In this document: piece by piece, positions 18,637-26,301 of the stretch
How the letters are laid out: each line of letters opens with the position of its first letter
Numbering within the stretch: position 1 is the first letter of the stretch
Assembly: GCA_947177775.1 (NCBI GenBank)
Contig: CAMWVS010000017.1
Span: 1 to 51,774 of the forward strand
DNA length: 51,774 bases
Source: an uncultured Prevotella sp.
Lineage (GTDB): Bacteria; Bacteroidota; Bacteroidia; Bacteroidales; Bacteroidaceae
Direction: 5' to 3'
Translations under genes and position numbers: made by a program
The notes under the pieces: generated by a model
Seen by the model: only the letters and a program-made list of their open reading frames with translations
Told to the model about the DNA's origin: nothing
The model's database searches: none

Positions 18637-19068
18637 TTATTCGATAACAACCAAAGCGTCGCCTTCCATCACACTCTGTCCTGGTTGCACGCAGATGGCT
18701 GTCACCGTTCCTGATTTTTCCGCTTCCAAATTGTTGGCCATCTTCATGGCTTCAAGGACAACCACAGGGTCACCTGCATTGACATTATCGCCGACAGCAA
18801 CCTTAATTTCGGTAATAACACCGGGCAGCGGTGATTTCACGGCATTTTGTGTATTTGCATTTCTGCCGGATGTTGTATTGCTGCTTGCGGCCGGTTGTGG
18901 AGCGGCTACCGGGCGTACTTTGACTTTGGGTTTCTCCGGAGCCTTTTCCGGTTCCATCTCAACCTTATATTCGTCTCCGTTAACAGTGACAGTTGCAATA
19001 TTGTCAACGATGTCACCGATATTAACTTCGTACTTATTTCCGTTTATTGTATACTTGTATTCTTTCAT
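18637..19068 (-). CDS. Biotin carboxyl carrier protein of the methylmalonyl-CoA decarboxylase/propionyl-CoA carboxylase complex
   Basis: A 143-residue carrier. A short N-terminal region, a Pro/Ala-rich flexible linker (about 40-75), and a C-terminal biotinyl domain with the biotin attachment motif EAMKM (106-110, Lys109). It carries CO2 between the carboxyltransferase encoded upstream and partner subunits. Fourth gene of the operon mce - mmdA - small protein - carrier. No biotin carboxylase or membrane decarboxylase beta subunit is in the window, so the direction of the reaction cannot be read from context. Confidence 0.92.
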   Translation of the reverse strand: MKEYKYTINGNKYEVNIGDIVDNIATVTVNGDEYKVEMEPEKAPEKPKVKVRPVAAPQPAASSNTTSGRNANTQNAVKSPLPGVITEIKVAVGDNVNAGDPVVVLEAMKMANNLEAEKSGTVTAICVQPGQSVMEGDALVVIE

Positions 19069-19081
19069 ATAGCTATGGTTT

Positions 19082-19237
19082 TTATGGATGTTCAGTCATC
19101 GTAAGCGCATGTCCATTCCACTGTGTGTCACGCCTGACAATGGTAATCTTGCCTGATTCTTTGTCATGTACATTGTTGCCCTTAAATTCATGAAGAGCCA
19201 ACGCTATTGCAGCGAAAACTTCATTGTCCTGTTTCAT
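19082..19237 (-). CDS. Small 51-residue protein of the carboxyltransferase operon
   Basis: Fills the gap between the carboxyltransferase and the biotin carrier. It starts MKQDNEVFAAIALALHEFKG and continues VHDKESGKITIVRRDTQW, ending ALTMTEHP. The AAIALAL helix followed by an HDxE and a W-containing tail looks like a conserved small protein found, from memory, in this operon in Bacteroidales. There is no membrane helix, unlike OadG-type gamma subunits, although it occupies the position such a subunit would take. 13 bp separate it from the carrier gene. Function inferred only from context: a small complex component. Confidence 0.68.
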   Translation of the reverse strand: MKQDNEVFAAIALALHEFKGNNVHDKESGKITIVRRDTQWNGHALTMTEHP

Positions 19238-19305
19238 AATTTCCTTTTTACTGAATGTAACAATTCCTTACGCAAAAACACGTCTGATAATTCCTATGCA
19301 AAGAA

Positions 19306-20871
19306 TTACATGGGAATGTTTCCGTGCTTCTTTGCGGGCAGGCTCTCACGTTTTGTTGCGAGCTGGGCAAGACCACGGCAGATGCGGAAACGGGTGTTGC
19401 GCGGTTCGATCACATCGTCAATATAGCCGTATTTCGCAGCTTGATATGGATTTGCAAACATTTCTGTGTATTCTTCCTCCTTTTCGGCAAGGAAAGCGTT
19501 GACATCTTCACCAGCTTCTTTCTTAGCCTTGGCCTCTTTTGCGCAAAGAACGGCAACTGCACCTGAACCACCCATAACAGCGATTTCTGCTGACGGCCAT
19601 GCATAGTTGAGGTCTGCGCGCAGCTGCTTGCATCCCATGACGATGTGGCTTCCGCCGTAGCTCTTGCGCAGAGTGACCGTAATCTTTGGAACTGTAGCCT
19701 CTCCGTAAGCATAGAGCAGTTTCGCACCATGCAGAATGACAGCGTTGTATTCCTGGCCTGTACCGGGCAAGAAGCCGGGAACGTCAACCAGCGAAACGAT
19801 AGGAATATTGAAAGCGTCGCAGAAGCGAACAAAGCGTGCGCCCTTGCGGCTTGCGTTTACATCCAATACACCGGCGTAGCATGACGGCTGGTTGGCCACG
19901 ATACCGACGCTCTGTCCGTTGAAACGTGCGAATCCGACGATGATGTTGCGGGCGAACTTGGGCTGTACCTCGAAGAATTCGCCGTTGTCTACGATAGCTC
20001 CGATAACCTTATACATATCGTATGCTTCGTTCGGGTTTTCGGGAATAATCTCGTTCAGGCTATCCTCCAAACGGTCGATGGGGTCGTCACACTTCTTGCG
20101 CGGAGCTGTCTCCATGTTGTTTGACGGGATATAGCTCAGCAGAGTCTTGATCATCTGCAGACCTTCTTCCTCAGTTGAAGCTGTGAAATGTGTCACACCG
20201 CTCTTTGTCGCATGAACACTTGCACCTCCAAGACGCTCCTGATCGATATCCTCTCCGGTAACGGTCTTAACAACCTTCGGGCCTGTGAGGAACATATATG
20301 ATGTGTTTTCCATCATCAGCGTGAAGTCTGTCAGGGCGGGAGAATATACAGCACCGCCGGCGCACGGGCCGAAGATACCGCTGATCTGCGGAATTACACC
20401 TGAAGCAAGGATATTGCGCTCAAAAATCTCGCCATATCCGGCCAGTGCGCAGATGCCTTCCTGAATACGTGCGCCACCCGAGTCGTTGATGCCGATAACC
20501 GGTGCGCCCATCTTCATGGCCATATCCATAACCTTGCATATCTTCTGAGACATTGTCTCTGAGAGTGAACCTCCGTTTACAGTGAAGTCCTGTGCAAATA
20601 TGAAAACAAGGCGACCGTCAATTGTTCCCGAACCGGTCACAACGCCGTCACCCAGATACAGTTTCTTCTCCATTCCGAAGTTCGTGCAGCGGTGGAGCTT
20701 GAACATGTCATATTCCTCGAAACTACCTTCGTCAAGAAGCATGTCAATGCGCTCGCGTGCTGTATATTTGCCACGTGCATGCTGCTTTTCTATAGCTTTC
20801 TCACCACCTCCAAGACGTGCCTGCTCACGCTTTTCGATGAGCTGCTTGATCTTTTCTAATTGTTTGCTCAT
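19306..20871 (-). CDS. mmdA: Methylmalonyl-CoA decarboxylase alpha / propionyl-CoA carboxylase beta subunit (carboxyltransferase)
   Basis: A 521-residue biotin-dependent carboxyltransferase. Seen: the crotonase-fold halves with [33 protein letters not shown] (acyl-CoA oxyanion region), [19 protein letters not shown], and in the second half [12 protein letters not shown] and [14 protein letters not shown]. It moves CO2 between methylmalonyl-CoA/propionyl-CoA and the biotin on the carrier. It follows the epimerase gene by 15 bp. Together they point to the succinate-propionate pathway. Whether it works as decarboxylase or carboxylase is not decided by sequence. Confidence 0.96.
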   Translation of the reverse strand: MSKQLEKIKQLIEKREQARLGGGEKAIEKQHARGKYTARERIDMLLDEGSFEEYDMFKLHRCTNFGMEKKLYLGDGVVTGSGTIDGRLVFIFAQDFTVNGGSLSETMSQKICKVMDMAMKMGAPVIGINDSGGARIQEGICALAGYGEIFERNILASGVIPQISGIFGPCAGGAVYSPALTDFTLMMENTSYMFLTGPKVVKTVTGEDIDQERLGGASVHATKSGVTHFTASTEEEGLQMIKTLLSYIPSNNMETAPRKKCDDPIDRLEDSLNEIIPENPNEAYDMYKVIGAIVDNGEFFEVQPKFARNIIVGFARFNGQSVGIVANQPSCYAGVLDVNASRKGARFVRFCDAFNIPIVSLVDVPGFLPGTGQEYNAVILHGAKLLYAYGEATVPKITVTLRKSYGGSHIVMGCKQLRADLNYAWPSAEIAVMGGSGAVAVLCAKEAKAKKEAGEDVNAFLAEKEEEYTEMFANPYQAAKYGYIDDVIEPRNTRFRICRGLAQLATKRESLPAKKHGNIPM

Positions 20872-20886
20872 TTTATTATTATGCTT

Positions 20887-21291
20887 TTAGTGTTCACAAA
20901 GTTCAGTAAGGATACCAACAGTTGACTTCGGGTGCAGGAAAGCGATGTTCAGGTTTTCTGCACCTTTGCGCGGAGCCTTGTCAATGAGTCTGATACCCTT
21001 CTCGTCACATTCAGCCAAGGCATTTGCCACACCGTCCTCCACGCAGAAAGCCACGTGATGCACACCGTGATTGCCCTTGTCAAGCCATTTCTGGATAGTG
21101 CTGTCAGGTGATGTCGGCTCCAAAAGCTCCAGCTTCACCTCGCCACATTTCAGGAAAGCGGTTTTAACCTTTTGATCTTCAACCACTTCTACGTTGTAAC
21201 ATTTCAGGCCTAACACTTCCTCGAAATAGGGCAGGGATTCCTCTATGCTCTGCACAGCGATTCCCAAATGTTCTATATGCGAAATCTTCAT
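20887..21291 (-). CDS. mce: Methylmalonyl-CoA epimerase
   Basis: A 134-residue glyoxalase-fold metalloenzyme interconverting (R)- and (S)-methylmalonyl-CoA. Seen: metal-ligand histidines in SHIEHLGIAVQSIEE and NHGVHHVAFCVED, and the C-terminal glutamate in GILTELCEH. Normal length. First gene of the minus-strand operon with mmdA, the small protein and the biotin carrier; this order fits the succinate-propionate pathway. Confidence 0.96.
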   Translation of the reverse strand: MKISHIEHLGIAVQSIEESLPYFEEVLGLKCYNVEVVEDQKVKTAFLKCGEVKLELLEPTSPDSTIQKWLDKGNHGVHHVAFCVEDGVANALAECDEKGIRLIDKAPRKGAENLNIAFLHPKSTVGILTELCEH

Positions 21292-21334
21292 AAAGATACC
21301 TTTTATATAAAATGGTTTATATTAACAATGGCTG

Positions 21335-21342
21335 CAAAGTTA
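21335..21342 (-). promoter_or_regulatory. -7 box of the mce-mmdA operon
   Basis: Minus strand reads TAACTTTG followed by C, 44 bp upstream of the mce ATG. No clear -33 box at the usual spacing. Confidence 0.6.
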
Positions 21343-21489
21343 GCAATTATTATCAAGAATTAAGAAATAAGTATTGAAAATATTGTTAAGCATTTGAGGA
21401 TTGTCTCGTTCTGGTGGACGAAATCTTCGGGTCTTGCCTCTTTTGACGATAGGGCTAATTAGAAGCTGTGCCTTTCAATTAATATGGTG

Positions 21490-23280
21490 TCATCTTATGA
21501 ACTTTGAAGAATATTTCTTTCCGTTTATATTTACTGTAAAGATATATATCCCTTTGGGAATCTCGCTAATGTCGATGCTTCCTTTTGTCTCACGCAAATT
21601 GCCACTGCGGATAATCGCGTGATTGGCTATTGATGTCAATGTATAGCTGATATTGTCGTTTTCGCTGATTTTATCTCCTTTGAGGTTATATTTCAAATCA
21701 TTGTCCACTGTCAGCTCCAATACGCACGATAAATCGTTCCTGAGATCAATCGTGAATGGTTCACCTTCGTTCCTGCCATTTTCATTGTAATATGTGAGTT
21801 TGAATGTAGATGTATATTTCCTGTCCATAAAAGCAGTAAAATATCCTTGGTTTACATCTGCAATATAAGTAAAAGGAACCGGATAATCAGAGTCGGTTTG
21901 CTCAACAAGAATTTCTTTACAGCCCTCTGTGTTTTTGAATCCTATTTCCACATCAAGATATTCGTGATCAACAGTGTTAAACGAACGGCTTTGTGCTCTG
22001 ATTTCTTGAGGAGAATTAAATTCAGTATTGCGTGTGTAGCTGTTCATCGACGCTTCCGGAACTTGTGGCGGGAAATCATAGAGCTGATAATCCACATGAC
22101 CATTATAATATCCGTTTGGATCGTGTGAATAATAAACATGTTTCAGTCTGACATATCCGTCGCTTGTTCTCGCGTAGTCTTCTTCTTTTGACAAATCACC
22201 ATAACTATCAAACTCTTTCCATGCCCCGTCTCGCATGAGAACAAATTTTCCTTGTTTTCCAAATTCCGCCAGATTGCTGATATATTCATCCAACCCGTCA
22301 GCGTCTGACGCATTTGTGACTGTCTTATGACCGTAGCCGGTTTGCGTATCTTGGAAAGGTATTACATTACCTGTGGATGCAGGAGTTATTTTTCTGGAAT
22401 ACGCCGCATCATCATAATCATTCCAACCGCATTTATCAAAAAAATCATCTATGCTTTTTCCTATATGCCTGATTACTGAACCTTTGGCTATTCCAGGTTG
22501 CATAAACAATGTTTCTTGGTTTGCTGGGTCGTCTTGGAAGTAGCTGAGCGAAAATCTGTTGTCGAAATCTGTAGGGCTATAGAGTTTCCATTGCTTTATA
22601 GAAGCATTGCCGGATGTCGCATATTGATAATTCTTAATGGCATCGTTGGAAAGGATTACGCTTGTGAAGCGGTTGCAAGGAACCGATTTCTCCAGCCCCT
22701 GCTCACCGGTCTTAGCTGCTGTACACATAAATCCTATGGCCTTTCCGATGGCCTGAATTGCGACGGTGACAAAATCATATTTCCCGTCGGCAATTTCACT
22801 TCCATTGATGTTATAGTCAAAAACGTTGCGCGATGTGAATGTGATGATAGCATCCGGTTCGTCTCTGATATATTCTATAGAAGGACAAGTCCAATGTGAC
22901 TTTATCTGGCCAAAACGCTTATCGTAGACCTTGTCATATCCGGAATATGTATCGGAACAGTTTATGTTCACAGTGGCAAGACATTGTTGCTCCGGTATGT
23001 CTGATAGCTTCACGGATAGTCTAATGGGATAGGTCGTCGGTATCTTTTCTTCCCAAAGGCGGCAAGCGTGTTCAAATGCACCTTTCATGGTGTTTGTGAT
23101 TTTACCATCACCATCATCATAGTCAACATTGATAATCGTACCTCCGACAATACTTCGCATATTGGGCTTTTCAAGAATTGTCATAGGTGTATCGTCTAAA
23201 GCGAAAATACCGGTAGAGTTGTTTTGCGCATTTAATATGGTGCAGAACATGCACATGCAGATGAAAAATGTTTTTCTCAT
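21490..23280 (-). CDS. Type IX-secreted metalloprotease-like protein with destroyed zinc site
   Basis: A 596-residue secreted protein: signal peptide 1-18 (FCTILNAQ), a metzincin-like domain to about residue 290, and a C-terminal type IX sorting domain (SGNLRETKGSIDISEIPKGI, ending KKYSSKFIR). In the segment VAIQAIGKAIGFMC (173-186) the zinc motif HExxHxxGxxH reads QAxxKxxGxxC: all three histidines and the glutamate are lost while flanking residues are kept. A met-turn-like block LFMQPGIAKG (258-267) and IDDFFDKCGWND follow, as in real members of this group. So it is probably a pseudo-enzyme at the cell surface or outside. It follows the other type IX protein by 11 bp. Confidence 0.8.
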   Translation of the reverse strand: MRKTFFICMCMFCTILNAQNNSTGIFALDDTPMTILEKPNMRSIVGGTIINVDYDDGDGKITNTMKGAFEHACRLWEEKIPTTYPIRLSVKLSDIPEQQCLATVNINCSDTYSGYDKVYDKRFGQIKSHWTCPSIEYIRDEPDAIITFTSRNVFDYNINGSEIADGKYDFVTVAIQAIGKAIGFMCTAAKTGEQGLEKSVPCNRFTSVILSNDAIKNYQYATSGNASIKQWKLYSPTDFDNRFSLSYFQDDPANQETLFMQPGIAKGSVIRHIGKSIDDFFDKCGWNDYDDAAYSRKITPASTGNVIPFQDTQTGYGHKTVTNASDADGLDEYISNLAEFGKQGKFVLMRDGAWKEFDSYGDLSKEEDYARTSDGYVRLKHVYYSHDPNGYYNGHVDYQLYDFPPQVPEASMNSYTRNTEFNSPQEIRAQSRSFNTVDHEYLDVEIGFKNTEGCKEILVEQTDSDYPVPFTYIADVNQGYFTAFMDRKYTSTFKLTYYNENGRNEGEPFTIDLRNDLSCVLELTVDNDLKYNLKGDKISENDNISYTLTSIANHAIIRSGNLRETKGSIDISEIPKGIYIFTVNINGKKYSSKFIR

Positions 23281-23291
23281 GACTTTTGTTT

Positions 23292-24308
23292 TTATTTGAT
23301 TAATATTCTTTTTCTTGTCATATTTCCTTTATTGTCTGTTATGTTCATGATGTACAGACCTTTATTCAAATGAATGTGGAATTCGGATTTTTTGCTTCCA
23401 GAAAATACGGTCATCCCGCTCATGTCATAGATGCGTACTATATTTATTATATTTTTGCTCATGATGTTACAAGTTTCATCTTTTATAGATATTGATATAT
23501 CATCATTATCTGTGATGGGTGATATATTGGCTTTTGACCAATCTGGATATATAATATCACTGCAACAGTGGCCGTACTCATTATAAAATTTGCTGAAGAA
23601 ACCGTATTCCGGCAATAGATAATCAAAAGTCAATAGTGTGGGCATCTCACATGGAGGATCAAAGAACCAACAAGAGATGAACGGACTGAATCCGGAATGT
23701 GGCGGCAAAGTGGGGTCATAGATAATGAACAGACCATCTTTGAAATTTTCGGCCATGACACTAAATGATGCTACGTGATTATTTTCTGGTAAAATAGTTT
23801 GTTCAACAATCTCTATATCATGAACGGACGGTAATACGTCAAGTTCTATTGGCATAGAATATATATACCAAAGCGCAAGACCTTGCATGAGGTCACACGT
23901 GATTTCTCCTTCCAAACAATATCCCCATGTGTCATCATGGATGTTCTTGACAAATCTGTCTCCGCATCGTTCCGGCGAAATCCTAATGCCCATTATAGAA
24001 TCTGACCTTTCATTATTTAGATTCTTTTTAAAAGTTCCTCCGCTCGTTGTTGTGAACCTAAAATTCCATTCGAAAGAGAAGTTTTCCTTTGATGACAGAT
24101 AAGTTACCTTGTTCCCATTCTTGTCTAATAGAAAGAATGTGCATGTGTCATTATCATGTAACACAATTTTGCCACTGACTGGTTTGCCATTAACTTCCGC
24201 ACCAATATACATATAGTCAAAATCGTTTTGTGCGGACAAACGGACTGATAATAGACAGAGTATTGTCAACAGAATTGTCATTTTGTTATGTACTTTCCAC
24301 TTTTCCAT
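23292..24308 (-). CDS. Type IX secretion cargo protein, function unknown
   Basis: A 338-residue secreted protein. Signal peptide with LLTILCLLSVRLSAQ (cleavage near residue 26; Met10 at 24281 is an equally good start). The C-terminal about 75 residues form a type A sorting domain (VRIYDMSGMTVFSG, then LNKGLYIMNITDNKGN and KRILIK). The middle contains several cysteines and aromatic residues with no family I recognise. Cotranscribed with the pseudo-protease gene 11 bp downstream; a -7 box lies 120 bp upstream. Confidence 0.78.
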   Translation of the reverse strand: MEKWKVHNKMTILLTILCLLSVRLSAQNDFDYMYIGAEVNGKPVSGKIVLHDNDTCTFFLLDKNGNKVTYLSSKENFSFEWNFRFTTTSGGTFKKNLNNERSDSIMGIRISPERCGDRFVKNIHDDTWGYCLEGEITCDLMQGLALWYIYSMPIELDVLPSVHDIEIVEQTILPENNHVASFSVMAENFKDGLFIIYDPTLPPHSGFSPFISCWFFDPPCEMPTLLTFDYLLPEYGFFSKFYNEYGHCCSDIIYPDWSKANISPITDNDDISISIKDETCNIMSKNIINIVRIYDMSGMTVFSGSKKSEFHIHLNKGLYIMNITDNKGNMTRKRILIK

Positions 24309-24427
24309 GGTTTCTTTATCTTTTTAATTATAAACTTTCCGCTTGGTGAATTTTTAGAGCCACTTATATTGGTCAATTTCGTTCCGCGGAATGGATGGTG
24401 CAGATGCCGATTGCATGCTCTCTCATG

Positions 24428-24435
24428 CAAAGATA
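24428..24435 (-). promoter_or_regulatory. -7 box of the type IX cargo pair
   Basis: Minus strand TATCTTTG followed by CA, in the 229-bp gap between the TPR-HTH gene and the two cargo genes. It suggests they have their own promoter rather than depending on readthrough. Confidence 0.6.
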
Positions 24436-24537
24436 TGCAAAAAGCCAGATAAGGATGCAATTGACGTCTTGTTGGTTTTTAACAAAAATCAACAAAGTCG
24501 TAAAGCGCTTATTGTTAGGGATTTATATCCGTTTCGC

Positions 24538-26175
24538 TCATCTTATCTTAGAAATGATAGCGTCGAATTCTTTCGGCTTCCCGTCCTTGCCGAATAGTTT
24601 TTTCAACATTCTTTTGCGTATTGCGGTTATGTTGGCCTGAGATAGTCCTGTCAGATTGCTTATTTCGAGCGGTTTGAATTTAAGACGTACAAGGATACAT
24701 ACATGATATTCTTCCATGCGAAGCGTATACGTGGCGTTGTTGAGTGTCGTTTTGAATTTCGGCAGAATCTCATCTATCATATTACGGATTTCATGCCAGT
24801 CATCCGATGTCGGAAGTGTCGCATTTTTTGCCAGCAGCTGAAAATGCCTGGTTATATCTGCGTTTATCAGTTGCTCTTCCTGAGAATTATTGTCTGTACA
24901 GTAACTTGCTATCTCCTTTTCCAGTTTACTGATGATGTCTTGCTTCTCTTCAATGAGCTCTTTTAGTTTTTCCTTATTCTCAGTGAACATGACATTCATA
25001 TCATTCTGTATATTTTTCAGCATCGCAATCTTATGCTCGTACTCTGCTTTTTGACGTTCAAGGTCGGCCTTTCTGTTTCGTCGGATTAAATATATCTTCA
25101 TGCCGAGCACAATGAGGACAATGGCTGATATAAATATGAGTGCAGATGTGATGATATATGCCCGGTTTGCTTCTTCAGATTTTATCAATGCTTCTTCCTT
25201 GTAATGTCCGTAATCATATAGAGCCTGTATTTTGGGAAGGCTTGCTTTCATTATGTTTATGCACATCGTGTCATTCGCTTCATACCCCAATATCGCATAT
25301 TTGGCCGTCGAGTCAGGAATACATTTCTGTCTGTAGAGCAATGCCAATCCTCTGTATGCGGCAATCCGGTTGTTGATGTCTTCTCTATGGTTATTTAGCA
25401 GTTTCCTGAAATAATATTCGGCAGAATCGGTTCTTGCTATATTCAGAAAATACATCCCTTTTTCAAAATAGAAAATCTCGCGTCCGGGCTCTATGTTTCC
25501 ATCATTGTCAAACACGCCGGATTCTTTTTCGTATATCCTTATACACCTTTCCGCATTCTTCCAATCTCCACGCTCGACATATCGTTGGATTATCATTCCA
25601 AGCGACATTGCTGCAAAATCCTTATACCCATGTTTCTTAAACATTTGTGATGCTTTCTCCGATATGGCAATCTCGGCGTCGGTGTCGTTGAGCAGATGGT
25701 ATGCGACGCTTTTGCTGTCGTATGCAATTATGGCCATCAAGGTGTCACCGGCTTTCATCGCATATCTTTGGCAAAGTTCGAGCGCTTTCAGCTGATTGTG
25801 CGGTTGCAGTTCTCTGCAGAACAAATCGTCCATCTGTCCGTAGATTCGGCTCATCGTCGTATAGTCGCAGTCGGGGCTTGTCGTGTCAGCTTTGCTCACA
25901 GCCTCATTATAACATTGCAGCGCACGAGGGGCATCCCCGAGGTCACGATATGTACACCCCAAAAGATAGTGAGCCAGCATTTGCTCATTAAGGGAACCAT
26001 GGCGGTCATAATATTTAGTCACGGCTTTCATCACGCTGTCAGTGGTGAAGGGTTGATTGTTCTCGTTCAGCTCTTTTGCGGTGAGCAGACTGCGACGCAT
26101 GAGTTCTTCCTGTTTTTTATCAGTACAACATGTTGTGAAAACCATAATCATTATTGCAGTCAATATGTTTCTCAT
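24538..26175 (-). CDS. TPR-transmembrane-HTH regulator (Bacteroidota type)
   Basis: A 545-residue protein with a lipobox-like N-terminus (MVFTTCCTDK), tetratricopeptide repeats across residues about 35-330 (HYLLGCTYRDLGDAPRALQC), one transmembrane helix near 340-362 (SALIFISAIVLIVLGMKIYL), a coiled coil (about 365-430), and a LuxR-like C-terminal helix-turn-helix (LKFKPLEISNLTGLSQANIT, IRKRMLKKLFGKDG). This layout is typical of Bacteroidales regulators that sense outside the membrane and are thought to control transcription inside. It sits 126 bp downstream of the TonB receptor and just upstream of two secreted proteins, so it may control them (inference). Confidence 0.85.
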   Translation of the reverse strand: MRNILTAIMIMVFTTCCTDKKQEELMRRSLLTAKELNENNQPFTTDSVMKAVTKYYDRHGSLNEQMLAHYLLGCTYRDLGDAPRALQCYNEAVSKADTTSPDCDYTTMSRIYGQMDDLFCRELQPHNQLKALELCQRYAMKAGDTLMAIIAYDSKSVAYHLLNDTDAEIAISEKASQMFKKHGYKDFAAMSLGMIIQRYVERGDWKNAERCIRIYEKESGVFDNDGNIEPGREIFYFEKGMYFLNIARTDSAEYYFRKLLNNHREDINNRIAAYRGLALLYRQKCIPDSTAKYAILGYEANDTMCINIMKASLPKIQALYDYGHYKEEALIKSEEANRAYIITSALIFISAIVLIVLGMKIYLIRRNRKADLERQKAEYEHKIAMLKNIQNDMNVMFTENKEKLKELIEEKQDIISKLEKEIASYCTDNNSQEEQLINADITRHFQLLAKNATLPTSDDWHEIRNMIDEILPKFKTTLNNATYTLRMEEYHVCILVRLKFKPLEISNLTGLSQANITAIRKRMLKKLFGKDGKPKEFDAIISKIR

Positions 26176-26301
26176 ATCGTTATATATTTATGAATGTTGA
26201 TAATGTGGTTGGTTGGCGTTAAGCCATGTTCTTTTTTGTGTCTGGTGTGCTGGCTGCCGGATGGATGGGAGCCTTGGTTCTTCCATCCATCCGGCGGCCC
26301 G

